Positions 52,348 through 60,820 of a stretch of DNA of 64,000 nt are shown here, piece after piece. The position numbers and the translations under genes were made by a program. Below the pieces are notes generated by a model. The model did not search any database, was not told where the DNA came from, and worked only from the letters and a program-made list of their open reading frames with translations. The DNA is from Bombilactobacillus bombi (GTDB lineage: Bacteria; Bacillota; Bacilli; Lactobacillales; Lactobacillaceae): assembly GCF_964340835.1 (NCBI RefSeq), contig NZ_OZ204251.1, one strand, 5' to 3'. How positions within the stretch are numbered: the stretch's first letter is position 1; every line of letters starts with the position of its first letter.

Positions 52348-52358
52348 CATACTCATGC

Positions 52359-52387
52359 TTGATTTATTGATTAAAATTCGGTATATT
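52359..52387 (+). promoter_or_regulatory. rpsO promoter
   Basis: TTGATT (52359-52364), 17 bases, then TATATT (52382-52387). It stands back to back with the rpsT promoter, only 11 bases apart. Confidence 0.65.
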
Positions 52388-52391
52388 AGAG

Positions 52392-52460
52392 GTTGTTCGT
52401 AGCTTGGCAAAGTTGGTTGCATCACCAGCGCCTGCCTTGTCTTGCTGAATAAATAGAGAA
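52392..52460 (+). promoter_or_regulatory. rpsO 5' leader, possible S15 autoregulatory element
   Basis: About 80 bases of leader lie between the promoter and the rpsO site. The sequence is GC-richer than its surroundings (CATCACCAGCGCCTGCC in the middle) and can form local pairings. S15 binds its own leader in several phyla, including Gram-positive bacteria, so a similar element is plausible here; I cannot fold it reliably by eye. Confidence 0.35.
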
Positions 52461-52472
52461 AAGGTGGAAATA

Positions 52473-52742
52473 ATGGCAATTACTAAGGAACAAAAACAAG
52501 AATTAATTAGTAAGTATGGACGTAAACCAGGAGATACTGGTTCTCCTGAGGTTCAAATTGCAATTTTAACTAACGAAATTAATAATTTGAACGATCATTT
52601 AAAGACTAATAAAAAGGACCATCATTCTTATGTTGGACTTTTAAAGAAAATTGGTCATCGTCGTAATTTGTTAGCGTATCTTCGTAATAGTGATATTAAT
52701 CGTTATCGTGAATTGATTAAGAGTTTAGGTTTGCGTCGTTAA
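52473..52742 (+). CDS. rpsO: 30S ribosomal protein S15
   Basis: Ribosomal protein of 89 residues, the exact family length, beginning MAITKEQKQELISKYG and containing DTGSPEVQIAILT and HSYVGLLKKIGHRRNLLAYL. AAGGTGG (52461-52467) sets ATG 52473; the GTG at 52464 lies within that site. It binds the central domain of 16S rRNA. A terminator follows at once, so it is a single-gene transcript. Confidence 0.97.
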   Translation: MAITKEQKQELISKYGRKPGDTGSPEVQIAILTNEINNLNDHLKTNKKDHHSYVGLLKKIGHRRNLLAYLRNSDINRYRELIKSLGLRR

Positions 52743-52747
52743 TTTTA

Positions 52748-52772
52748 AATCCCTCATTTTGAGGGATTTTTT
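52748..52772 (+). terminator. Terminator after rpsO
   Basis: AATCCCTCA and TGAGGGATT form a 9-base-pair stem with a TTT loop and a run of Ts. Confidence 0.9.
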
Positions 52773-52812
52773 ATTTACTTTTATCTTGCTCATAGGAAAT
52801 TTATTTTAAATG

Positions 52813-52821
52813 TGCTACAAT
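52813..52821 (+). promoter_or_regulatory. Extended -10 promoter of rnjB
   Basis: TGCTACAAT (52813-52821) fits an extended -10. There is no clear -35. The leader to the rnjB start is about 88 bases. Confidence 0.45.
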
Positions 52822-52915
52822 AAAACAAATATCTTCTAGTTGTCATTGATGACAGTAAAGTTTTTCTGAATTGTTATTATTAATGATGAATTTTAATTTG
52901 AGAAAGGTGAATTTG

Positions 52916-54604
52916 TTGGCAAATTTAAATATTGTGCCCTTGGGTGGGTTACGCGAAAACGGCAAAAATATGTATGCTGTTGAGTATGGTGAAGAAATTG
53001 TAATTTTAGATTGCGGATTGCAATATCCTGAAAATGAATTATTTGGAATTGATGTAGTAATTCCTGATTTAACATATATAGAAGAAAATATTGATAAAAT
53101 AGTGGGAATATTTTTAACACATGGACATGCTGATGCCATTGGGGCTGTACCTTATTTAGTAGGAGACCATGATATTCCTGTTTTTGGTTCTAAATTAACC
53201 ATTGAGCTTACCAAAATTAATGTCGGTAATGATAAACATAGCCGCCATTTTCGTAATTTTCAAATTATTGATGCCCAAACTGCAATTGATTTTGAGAATA
53301 TTAGTGTCTCGTTCTTTAAAACAACACATTCAATTCCTGATTCATTAGGGATTGTTATTAAGACACCGGTAGGCCAGGTTGTTTATACAGGTGATTTCAA
53401 GTTTGATCAATCAGCCATAGCTATGTATAAAACAGATTATCAACGGTTGGCAGATATCGGTAAAAATAAAGTTGTAGCGCTCCTCAGTGATTCAGCTAAT
53501 GCGGAGTCTCCTTACCCTGCTGCAGATGAACGTGATATTTATACTTATATTTGGGAAACATTTGAATATCAGCAGGGAAGAATTGTTGTCGCTTCAGTTG
53601 CATCTAATATTTTACGTATGCAGCAAATTTTTGATGCTGCCCAAAAATTAAATCGAAAAGTGGTTTTAACAGGACAAGATGCTTCTAAAATTGTTCGCAC
53701 AGTAATTAAACTGGGTTATCTGAATGTGGATGACGATTTATTAGTGAGCGCGCGTGAAGCTGAAAAAATGCCAAAAGATAAAATCTTAATAATTGAAACT
53801 GGTAGAATGGGCGAGCCGATTAAAATTTTACAAAAAATGGCAACTAGTCGCCATCACTTTTATCATATTGAGCCAGGCGATTTTGTTTTTATTGCCACAA
53901 CCCCATCTCATGCAATGGAAACTAATGTGGCCAAGACACGTGATTTAATTTTCCGTGCAGGTGCTGAGATTAAATCCTTATCAGATTCTGGATTATATAC
54001 TTCAGGGCATGCATCTAAGAGTGACTTACAATTAATGATTAATTTATTACATCCGCAAAATGTTATTCCTGTGCAAGGTGAATATCGCTTATTAAACGCC
54101 CATTCTAAAATTGCAGCAGAAACCGGATTAGATAAAAATAATATTTTTCTATTACAAAACGGTGATGTTTTAAGTTATGAACAAAATAAATTTCATTTAG
54201 CACCAGCAGTTACGGCAGGTGATACCATGATTGATGGTATTGGTATCGGTGATATTGGGACGATTGTGCTGCGTGATCGAAAATTATTGTCTGACGATGG
54301 TGTATTTGTAGCAGTAGTTACTATTGATCGCAAAAAGAAAAAAATCGTTGCTCCACCTAAAGTTACAGCTCGTGGATTTGTTTATTTACGTGAAAATCGA
54401 CAGTTACTCACAGAAAGTTCAGAAGTAGTAGTAAAAGCTGTGCAGAATAATCTCGATAATAAAGAATTTGATTGGACGCATCTGAAGCAGGATATTCGTG
54501 AGGATCTCAATCATTTTCTTTGGAATAAAACTAAAAGACATCCAATGATTTTACCAGTAGTTATGGAAGTTAACCAAAATCGGCATCGTAATAGTCACAA
54601 ATAA
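52916..54604 (+). CDS. rnjB: Ribonuclease J2 with altered metal motif
   Basis: Beta-lactamase/beta-CASP RNase of 562 residues, paralogous to RNase J1 at 33949. The HxHxDH metal motif reads HGHADA here: the last His is Ala at residue 74. The later IHGEY of J1 is VQGEY. TTHSIPD and YTSGHAS remain. In other Firmicutes, J2 is poorly active alone and pairs with J1, which fits. AAAGGTGA (52903-52910) leads to TTG 52916; the adjoining TTG 52913 is possible. Confidence 0.93.
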   Translation: MANLNIVPLGGLRENGKNMYAVEYGEEIVILDCGLQYPENELFGIDVVIPDLTYIEENIDKIVGIFLTHGHADAIGAVPYLVGDHDIPVFGSKLTIELTKINVGNDKHSRHFRNFQIIDAQTAIDFENISVSFFKTTHSIPDSLGIVIKTPVGQVVYTGDFKFDQSAIAMYKTDYQRLADIGKNKVVALLSDSANAESPYPAADERDIYTYIWETFEYQQGRIVVASVASNILRMQQIFDAAQKLNRKVVLTGQDASKIVRTVIKLGYLNVDDDLLVSAREAEKMPKDKILIIETGRMGEPIKILQKMATSRHHFYHIEPGDFVFIATTPSHAMETNVAKTRDLIFRAGAEIKSLSDSGLYTSGHASKSDLQLMINLLHPQNVIPVQGEYRLLNAHSKIAAETGLDKNNIFLLQNGDVLSYEQNKFHLAPAVTAGDTMIDGIGIGDIGTIVLRDRKLLSDDGVFVAVVTIDRKKKKIVAPPKVTARGFVYLRENRQLLTESSEVVVKAVQNNLDNKEFDWTHLKQDIREDLNHFLWNKTKRHPMILPVVMEVNQNRHRNSHK

Positions 54605-54616
54605 TATTAAAATTTA

Positions 54617-54666
54617 AAAGTCTGGAAGAAAACTAATTAAGTGTTTTTCTACCAGCCTTTTTATTA
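54617..54666 (+). terminator. Terminator after rnjB
   Basis: AGTCTGGAAGAAAAC pairs imperfectly with GTTTTTCTACCAGCC around a TAATTAAGT loop, followed by TTTTTATTATTTT. Confidence 0.75.
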
Positions 54667-54679
54667 TTTTAGGTAAAAT

Positions 54680-55606
54680 ATGGCAAACACACACATTCAA
54701 AAATTACTAAAGCAAGCACAACAGCTACTTGCAAAAAAGCAATACCTAGCAGCTGCAGATCTTTATGAACAAATATATTTACAAGAACCAACTTTTGAAA
54801 TGGAGCGACAGTGGGTCCAAGCACTACATTTGGCACATCATAATCAAAAAATTTTAACTGTCTTAAAAAACTCATGGCCACAATATTTAAATAAACCTGC
54901 CGATACTAAGCTCTTATTGGAAGGTTTAATAGCTAAACATGATTTTATAGCTGCTTATCAAGTTTTATTACAGATTAATTGGCACAACCCACCTCAAAAA
55001 GTTAAATTGCGTCAATTAATTAATACAAGACAATTAGCTTTTGCTCGAACTAATGTAAAGTACCAACAAGAGTTACAAAACCAAGTTTTAAGCGTTTTGA
55101 CATTGTCCTTAGATGAACAAGTTGATTTGATTGCCCAATTGCATCAGCTGTCTTTGCAAGAATTTTTGCGTATGAGCAAATTACTACTCACTAATCCGTA
55201 TTTGCATCCTTTGATTAAAGCAGGGGTGACAGAAGATTTAGTGAAATTAAAAATTTCTACTAAGATGGAAATTAATTTTTATGGTAAGATAAGCCATTTT
55301 GAACCACAGCGTTACCCATTAATTGCAGATTTAAATGCAGTAAAAAATATGCAAGCTCTTTTAACAAATTATCAGCATCTTTCTGAAGATAACAAACAAG
55401 CAATTAGCGGCGAGTTAAATTTATATGCAGCAATGCTGTATCCTTATACTGATGACATCATTTTAGAGCCACAATTATGGGTAGATTTAACTTTACAACA
55501 TTTTGGCTTTGAAAAAACAGTTCAAACTCTTGAAAAAGACGCAAAAGCTGGTAAAGTAGATATGTGGTTGAGTAAGCTTGGAGAATTATTAAGTTTATTC
55601 AATTAA
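54680..55606 (+). CDS. TPR-like protein, YsoA-like
   Basis: Soluble, mostly helical protein of 308 residues. Residues 1-75 look like TPR repeats (LLKQAQQLLAKKQYLAAADLYEQIYLQEP); the rest is helical and Leu/Gln-rich with no catalytic motif that I recognise. In Bacillus a TPR gene, ysoA, lies before tig-clpX, and this gene holds the matching place before tuf-tig. It has a poor ribosome site (AGGTAAA) and follows the rnjB terminator closely. Function unknown. Confidence 0.7.
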   Translation: MANTHIQKLLKQAQQLLAKKQYLAAADLYEQIYLQEPTFEMERQWVQALHLAHHNQKILTVLKNSWPQYLNKPADTKLLLEGLIAKHDFIAAYQVLLQINWHNPPQKVKLRQLINTRQLAFARTNVKYQQELQNQVLSVLTLSLDEQVDLIAQLHQLSLQEFLRMSKLLLTNPYLHPLIKAGVTEDLVKLKISTKMEINFYGKISHFEPQRYPLIADLNAVKNMQALLTNYQHLSEDNKQAISGELNLYAAMLYPYTDDIILEPQLWVDLTLQHFGFEKTVQTLEKDAKAGKVDMWLSKLGELLSLFN

Positions 55607-55691
55607 ATTTAAATCAATTCTGGAAAATCTATTTACATTTTCCAAAAGGATTTATATACTACCAAGGTAGATATTTTTGGTGAGTATAACT

Positions 55692-55720
55692 TTGTTTTTT
55701 GTCCCCAAAAGTAGTATAAT
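55692..55720 (+). promoter_or_regulatory. tuf promoter
   Basis: TTGTTT (55692-55697), 17 bases, then TATAAT (55715-55720). A strong promoter would be expected for EF-Tu. The leader is about 80 bases. Confidence 0.75.
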
Positions 55721-55728
55721 TTCTGCAT

Positions 55729-55764
55729 AAAGAGTCGTTTTTGCAAAGCTCTTTATATTTTTTT
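55729..55764 (+). promoter_or_regulatory. Attenuator-like hairpin in the tuf leader
   Basis: AAAGAG (55729-55734) pairs with CTCTTT (about 55749-55754). A T-rich run (TATATTTTTTT) follows, all upstream of the tuf ribosome site. It looks like a weak intrinsic terminator within the leader. Confidence 0.5.
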
Positions 55765-55808
55765 GCATTTGCGTCTCATTCACAATGACAACTAGGAGGT
55801 TTCTTTTA

Positions 55809-56999
55809 ATGGCAGAAAAAGAACATTATGAAAGAACTAAGCCCCATGTAAATATTGGTACTATTGGTCACGTTGATCATGGTAAAACCACATTGACAGC
55901 AGCAATTACTAAGGTTTTAGCAGACAAAGGTTTAGCTAAGGCTGAAGACTATGCTGATATTGATAAGGCACCAGAAGAAAAGGAACGTGGGATTACTATC
56001 AACACAGCTCACGTTGAATACGAAACTGAAAAGCGTCATTACGCTCATATGGATGCTCCAGGACATGCTGACTACATTAAGAACATGATCACTGGTGCTG
56101 CCCAAATGGACGGTGCTATTTTGGTTGTTGCTGCTACTGATGGACCAATGCCACAAACTCGTGAACATATTTTGTTAGCTAAGCAAGTTGGTGTTGATTA
56201 CATCGTAGTCTTCTTGAACAAGACAGACTTAGTTGATGATGATGAATTAATTGACTTAGTTGAAATGGAAGTTCGTGACTTATTAACAGAATACGGTTAT
56301 CCTGGGGATGATATTCCAGTTATCCGCGGTTCCGCTTTGAAGGCTTTGGAAGGCGATCCAGAACAAACCAAAGTTATCGAAAAATTAATGGATACTGTTG
56401 ATGAATATATTCCAACACCAGTACGTGATACTGACAAGCCTTTCTTGATGCCTGTTGAAGATGTCTTCACAATTACTGGTCGTGGTACTGTTGCTTCCGG
56501 ACGTATTGACCGTGGACAGGTTAAAGTCGGCGACGAAGTTGATATTGTTGGTTTGAAAGATGATGTTGAACATTCAACAGTTACTGGTTTGGAAATGTTC
56601 CACAAGACACTTGATTTAGGTGAAGCCGGCGATAACGTTGGTGTACTTCTTCGTGGTGTTAACCGTGATCAAATCGAACGTGGACAAGTTTTGGCTAAGC
56701 CAGGTTCTATTCAAACTCACAACAAGTTCAAAGGTGAAGTTTATATCTTGAATAAAGAAGAAGGTGGACGTCATACTCCATTCTTCTCTAACTATCGCCC
56801 ACAATTCTACTTCCATACAACAGATGTTACTGGTGTTATTGAATTGCCAGATGGTGTTGAAATGGTTATGCCTGGTGATAATGTTACATTTGAAGTAGAC
56901 TTAATCTCACCAGTTGCGATTGAAAAAGGAACCAAGTTTACTGTTCGTGAAGGCGGACGTACTGTTGGTGCCGGTGTTGTTACTGAAATTTTGGATTAA
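55809..56999 (+). CDS. tuf: Elongation factor Tu
   Basis: GTPase of 396 residues that carries aminoacyl-tRNA to the ribosome. G motifs are GHVDHGKTTL, GITI, DAPGHADY and NKTD, and the family C terminus GGRTVGAGVVTEILD is complete. AGGAGG (55794-55799) sits nine bases before ATG 55809; the frame extends back to 55785 but without a site. Codon use is more biased than in the neighbours (for example more AAG and GGT), as expected for a very highly expressed gene. Confidence 0.98.
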   Translation: MAEKEHYERTKPHVNIGTIGHVDHGKTTLTAAITKVLADKGLAKAEDYADIDKAPEEKERGITINTAHVEYETEKRHYAHMDAPGHADYIKNMITGAAQMDGAILVVAATDGPMPQTREHILLAKQVGVDYIVVFLNKTDLVDDDELIDLVEMEVRDLLTEYGYPGDDIPVIRGSALKALEGDPEQTKVIEKLMDTVDEYIPTPVRDTDKPFLMPVEDVFTITGRGTVASGRIDRGQVKVGDEVDIVGLKDDVEHSTVTGLEMFHKTLDLGEAGDNVGVLLRGVNRDQIERGQVLAKPGSIQTHNKFKGEVYILNKEEGGRHTPFFSNYRPQFYFHTTDVTGVIELPDGVEMVMPGDNVTFEVDLISPVAIEKGTKFTVREGGRTVGAGVVTEILD

Positions 57000-57017
57000 T
57001 TTTAGTGATTTCATGAT

Positions 57018-57044
57018 GCCTGACTTTGGTCAGGCTTTTTTTTT
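57018..57044 (+). terminator. Terminator after tuf
   Basis: GCCTGAC and GTCAGGC form a perfect 7-base-pair stem with a TTTG loop and nine Ts. Confidence 0.93.
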
Positions 57045-57065
57045 GGGAAAATATGAGAGAAAAAA

Positions 57066-57074
57066 TGGTATAAT
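57066..57074 (+). promoter_or_regulatory. Extended -10 promoter of tig
   Basis: TGGTATAAT (57066-57074) is an extended -10 without a good -35. It lies 80 bases before tig, after the tuf terminator. Confidence 0.5.
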
Positions 57075-57153
57075 AGGCTCTATAACATTTACAAGCAATT
57101 TTATTTAAGGTAATATTAATGAGTATGTAGATAAAGAGTACCGGAGGGATAAT

Positions 57154-58443
57154 ATGGCTTCGAAAGCTAAATGGACGAAGAAAAAAGATCAAGATGGTGA
57201 ATTGACTTTTGAAATTGATCAAGAAACTATTAAAAAAGGTTTAGACTCTGCTTTTCGGCGTGTTAGAAAAAGCATAAATGTACCAGGATTTCGGAAGGGC
57301 AAAGTGCCACGCGTGGTGTTTGACCAAATGTATGGTGAAACAGCCTTATATCAAGATGCTTTGAATGATGTTTTACCAGAATCATATTCTGCAGCTGTTG
57401 AACAAGCAGATATCAAACCAGTGGGTCAACCACAAATTAGTGTTGAAAGCATGGATCAAGATCAACCATGGAAAATCAAAGCAACAGTAGCAGTAGAGCC
57501 TGAAGTTACGTTAGGCCAATTCCAAAAACTAGAAGTTGAAAAACAAGATACTACTGTAAGTGATGATGACGTTACAGCTGAGTTGGAAAGATTACAAAAG
57601 CAACAAGCAGAATTAGTCTTAAAAGAAGCCGGCAAATCTGAAAAAGGTGACACCGTTGTTATTGATTATAAAGGAACTATTGATGGTGAAGCTTTTGATG
57701 GCGGTAGTGCCGACAATTACTCACTAGAATTAGGTTCCAATTCCTTTATTCCAGGCTTTGAAGATCAATTAATTGATCATGAAAGTGGGGATGAAGTAGA
57801 TGTAAAAGTTACTTTCCCTAAAGATTATCAAAGCAAAGATTTAGCTGGTAAGGAAGCTCATTTCCAAACAACTATCCATGAAATCAAAACTAAAGAATTA
57901 CCAAAATTGGATGATGATTTCGCTAAAGATATTGATGAAAATGTCGATACTTTAGATGAGTTGAAGACAAAAATCCGTGAACGTTTAGAAAAACAACGCA
58001 AGCAACAAGCTGAAGATAAGATTGAAGAAGAAGCAGTCAATAAAGCTATTGAAAATGCAACTTTTGAAAAAATTCCGCAAGCGATGATTGACCAAGATGT
58101 TCAAAATCAAGTAGATCAATTCTTGGGTACAATGCAACGTCAAGGTATCAATCCACAAATGTACTATCAAATGACCGGTACAACTGAAGAAGACGTTAAG
58201 AAACGTTTTGCTAAAGATTCTGAGCAACGTGTTAAAACTAATTTATTGCTCGAAGCAATTGTTAAACAAGAAAATATCAAGGCTACCAAAGAAGAGCGTG
58301 ATCAAGAAGTTAAAGATTTGGCTTCTGAATATGGCATGGAAGAAGATGCTGTTCGAGGCGCGTTAACTGATGAGATGTTAGATCACGATATTGCTGTTAA
58401 AAAAGCTGTAGAAATGATTACTGATAGTGTAGTTCAAAAATAA
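57154..58443 (+). CDS. tig: Trigger factor chaperone
   Basis: Ribosome-bound chaperone and prolyl isomerase of 429 residues. The N-terminal ribosome-binding domain carries the signature FRKGKVPR near residues 46-53. The FKBP-like domain (about 155-245) has GDTVVIDYKGTIDGEAFDGG, and the helical C-terminal chaperone domain follows. CCGGAGGGA precedes ATG. It is followed by a long hairpin shared with the convergent dehydrogenase gene. Confidence 0.97.
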   Translation: MASKAKWTKKKDQDGELTFEIDQETIKKGLDSAFRRVRKSINVPGFRKGKVPRVVFDQMYGETALYQDALNDVLPESYSAAVEQADIKPVGQPQISVESMDQDQPWKIKATVAVEPEVTLGQFQKLEVEKQDTTVSDDDVTAELERLQKQQAELVLKEAGKSEKGDTVVIDYKGTIDGEAFDGGSADNYSLELGSNSFIPGFEDQLIDHESGDEVDVKVTFPKDYQSKDLAGKEAHFQTTIHEIKTKELPKLDDDFAKDIDENVDTLDELKTKIRERLEKQRKQQAEDKIEEEAVNKAIENATFEKIPQAMIDQDVQNQVDQFLGTMQRQGINPQMYYQMTGTTEEDVKKRFAKDSEQRVKTNLLLEAIVKQENIKATKEERDQEVKDLASEYGMEEDAVRGALTDEMLDHDIAVKKAVEMITDSVVQK

Positions 58444-58516
58444 ATAAGCCTTGCTGAGGCTAAAGCCACACGATTGAAGTCATGTAGTTTTGGCAAAGCA
58501 GGCTTATTTTTTTGTT
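58444..58516. terminator. Long hairpin between tig and the dehydrogenase gene
   Basis: The outer arms AAGCCTTGCT and AGCAGGCTT pair with one bulged T. The inner arms GCTAAAGCCACACGA and TCATGTAGTTTTGGC pair over 15 positions, with G-U pairs and two C-A mismatches, around TTGAAG. A run of Ts follows on the plus strand. It lies between convergent genes and could stop both. Confidence 0.7.
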
Positions 58517-59435
58517 ATTTAACTTTTTGATAATTTTGCAATATTGCTTGTGCTGAAGCTTGATATTGTTTTTGTTCTTCACTTGTTAATGGCAAATCTA
58601 CAACTTTTTGAACTCCATTTTCTCCTATAACAGCTAGTTGGCCAATATACAAGTTTAACTGGCTATCATAGACTGTTACTGGCAATGCGCGCTTGGCATT
58701 ACTTAAAACTGCTTCTGTGATAAGATTAACCCAAGTAGCGATACCATTGTTAGTATATTCTTTACCTGAAAAGATAGTATAACCACCAGTGACAATTTGT
58801 TGTGTTAACTGTTTTAAGTCTAATTTCCATTCACTAATTGGTTTTCCGGCAACCCGAACTGTAGACCAAACTGGAAACATTGTATCACCGTGTTCACCAA
58901 AGACATATCCAGTGACATCATGATAATTGTGACCTGTTGCTTCACCCACTGCATGATGCATACGAGCCGTTTCCAGACCAGTTCCAGTTCCCAATACTTG
59001 TTGTTTGGGCAAACCTGTTTGTTCTTGTAGTAGACGTGCGATGACGTCACAAGGATTAGTTATATTAATGATTACGCCATTAAATCCAGATGCTTTAATT
59101 TTTGGAGCTACTTCAGCAACAATTTTGCTGGTCATTTGCAATTCAAAATCACGTTGCCCACCATGCTCTTTGAGTAGAGCGATTTTCCCAGCACAGAAAA
59201 CAAGGACATCTAAGTCTTTTAGTTCTTCCCAATTTTGAGCAGTGTAATCTTGTAAAACTACTTCGGTATCCGTGTCTAACAAGGAAATTTGATCTTGCAA
59301 ATCAACTTGTTCAGCACGTGCCTTGTCAAAATTTTTGTCAACAAGGACAATTTTACCTACTTTGCCACGTTGTGCCATGATTAAAGCAGTGGTTGCACCG
59401 ACGTGTCCTAATCCAATAATTCCAACTTTATTCAT
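58515..59435 (-). CDS. L-2-hydroxyisocaproate dehydrogenase-like (LDH/MDH family)
   Basis: NAD-dependent hydroxyacid dehydrogenase of 306 residues. It has the Rossmann motif GLGHVGATTA near residue 9, NITNPCDVIA near 120 and the catalytic His in GEHGDTMFP near 177. The GTGTGLETARMHHAVGEATG block resembles L-HicDH more than true L-lactate dehydrogenase, so branched 2-oxo acids are the likely substrates. AAAGGA fits ATG 59435; ATG 59447 directly abuts that site. It interrupts the usual tig-clpX pair. Confidence 0.85.
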   Translation of the reverse strand: MNKVGIIGLGHVGATTALIMAQRGKVGKIVLVDKNFDKARAEQVDLQDQISLLDTDTEVVLQDYTAQNWEELKDLDVLVFCAGKIALLKEHGGQRDFELQMTSKIVAEVAPKIKASGFNGVIINITNPCDVIARLLQEQTGLPKQQVLGTGTGLETARMHHAVGEATGHNYHDVTGYVFGEHGDTMFPVWSTVRVAGKPISEWKLDLKQLTQQIVTGGYTIFSGKEYTNNGIATWVNLITEAVLSNAKRALPVTVYDSQLNLYIGQLAVIGENGVQKVVDLPLTSEEQKQYQASAQAILQNYQKVK

Positions 59436-59556
59436 TAATATATCCATCCTTTCGTATACTATTAAGAAAAGTTAAAAAATTTTACTTTTCTATAACTATA
59501 TGCTAACCTTTTTAGTGCTAAATTGGTAGCAAAGATCCAATTTTGGAGGAAAAAAT

Positions 59557-60816
59557 ATGTTCGATAATACAAATGATAGTGGAGCAATTGTATGTTCCTT
59601 TTGTGGTAAATCTCAAGATCAAGTAAAACAAATAGTTGCTGGTCCTGGAGTATACATCTGTAATGAGTGTGTCGATTTATGTCAACAGATTATTTCTGAC
59701 GCAGGTAAAAAACAGGCAGAAAATTTTGCTATTAATAAACTGCCAGCACCGGCTGAAATTATGAAAACTTTAGATCAATACGTCATTGGCCAAAAACAAG
59801 CCAAAAAGAATTTAGCAGTGGCAGTTTATAATCATTATTTAAGAATTAATAATCAACTTAATGATAAAGACAATCAGAAAGTCGAAATGCAAAAGAGTAA
59901 CATTGCTCTAATCGGCCCGACTGGATCAGGTAAAACTTATTTAGCCCAGACATTAGCAAAAATTTTAAAAGTGCCTTTTGCAATTGCGGACGCCACTACA
60001 CTGACTGAAGCAGGTTATGTTGGTGAAGATGTTGAAAATATTTTATTAAAATTATTACAAAATGCCGATTTTGATGTTGAGAAAGCGCAACACGGAATTA
60101 TTTACATTGATGAAATTGATAAAATTTCTAAAAAAAGTGAAAATGTTTCTATTACACGTGATGTCTCGGGCGAAGGTGTCCAACAAGCATTATTGAAAAT
60201 TCTGGAAGGTACGATTGCTAACATTCCACCACAAGGAGGCCGCAAGTACCCTCAACAAGAGATGATTCAATTAGATACAACTAATATTTTGTTTATTGTT
60301 GGAGGAGCTTTTGATGGACTTGAAGAAATCATTAAAACTCGTTTAGGTGAGAAGACAATTGGCTTTGGGACTGATAATTCTGACGCGGTTGAATTTAATA
60401 ATCATGATGCTCTTATGCAACAAGTCATACCCGAAGATTTGATGCAATTTGGGATTATTCCTGAATTTATTGGTAGAATTCCAGTCATTACTACGCTTAA
60501 TCAACTAACTCAAGAAGATTTAGTTGCGATTTTGACACAGCCTAAAAATGCTTTAGTGAAACAATATCAGCAATTATTTGCTTTGAACAAGGTTAAACTA
60601 GAATTTAATAAAAATGCCTTAGAAGCAATGGCTGACTTAGCCATTAAACGTAACACAGGAGCACGAGGATTACGCTCAATTATTGAGGCGACTTTAATGG
60701 ATGTGATGTATGAAGTACCTAGTCGTGATGATATCAAAAGAGTAGTGGTGACTAAAAAGTCTGTAGAAGGGCAGCAACAGCCAACCCTATATTCTGATGA
60801 TGGTAAGGTTGCTTAA
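59557..60816 (+). CDS. clpX: ATP-dependent Clp protease ATP-binding subunit ClpX
   Basis: AAA+ unfoldase of 419 residues that feeds ClpP. The N-terminal zinc-binding domain has CSFCGKS and CNECVDLC (about residues 13-39). Walker A GPTGSGKTYLA lies near 126, the pore loop GYVGEDVENI near 153, Walker B YIDEIDK near 186 and sensor 2 GARGLRSII near 369. GGAGGA precedes ATG. No CtsR box was seen upstream. engB follows after only 4 bases. Confidence 0.97.
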   Translation: MFDNTNDSGAIVCSFCGKSQDQVKQIVAGPGVYICNECVDLCQQIISDAGKKQAENFAINKLPAPAEIMKTLDQYVIGQKQAKKNLAVAVYNHYLRINNQLNDKDNQKVEMQKSNIALIGPTGSGKTYLAQTLAKILKVPFAIADATTLTEAGYVGEDVENILLKLLQNADFDVEKAQHGIIYIDEIDKISKKSENVSITRDVSGEGVQQALLKILEGTIANIPPQGGRKYPQQEMIQLDTTNILFIVGGAFDGLEEIIKTRLGEKTIGFGTDNSDAVEFNNHDALMQQVIPEDLMQFGIIPEFIGRIPVITTLNQLTQEDLVAILTQPKNALVKQYQQLFALNKVKLEFNKNALEAMADLAIKRNTGARGLRSIIEATLMDVMYEVPSRDDIKRVVVTKKSVEGQQQPTLYSDDGKVA

Positions 60817-60820
60817 TAGT

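Noticed and set aside
59448..59556. CtsR or CIRCE-type heat-shock operator before clpX
   Set aside because: The AT-rich gap has only weak inverted repeats (AAAAGT/ACTTTT) and no GGTCAAA direct repeats or CIRCE arms.
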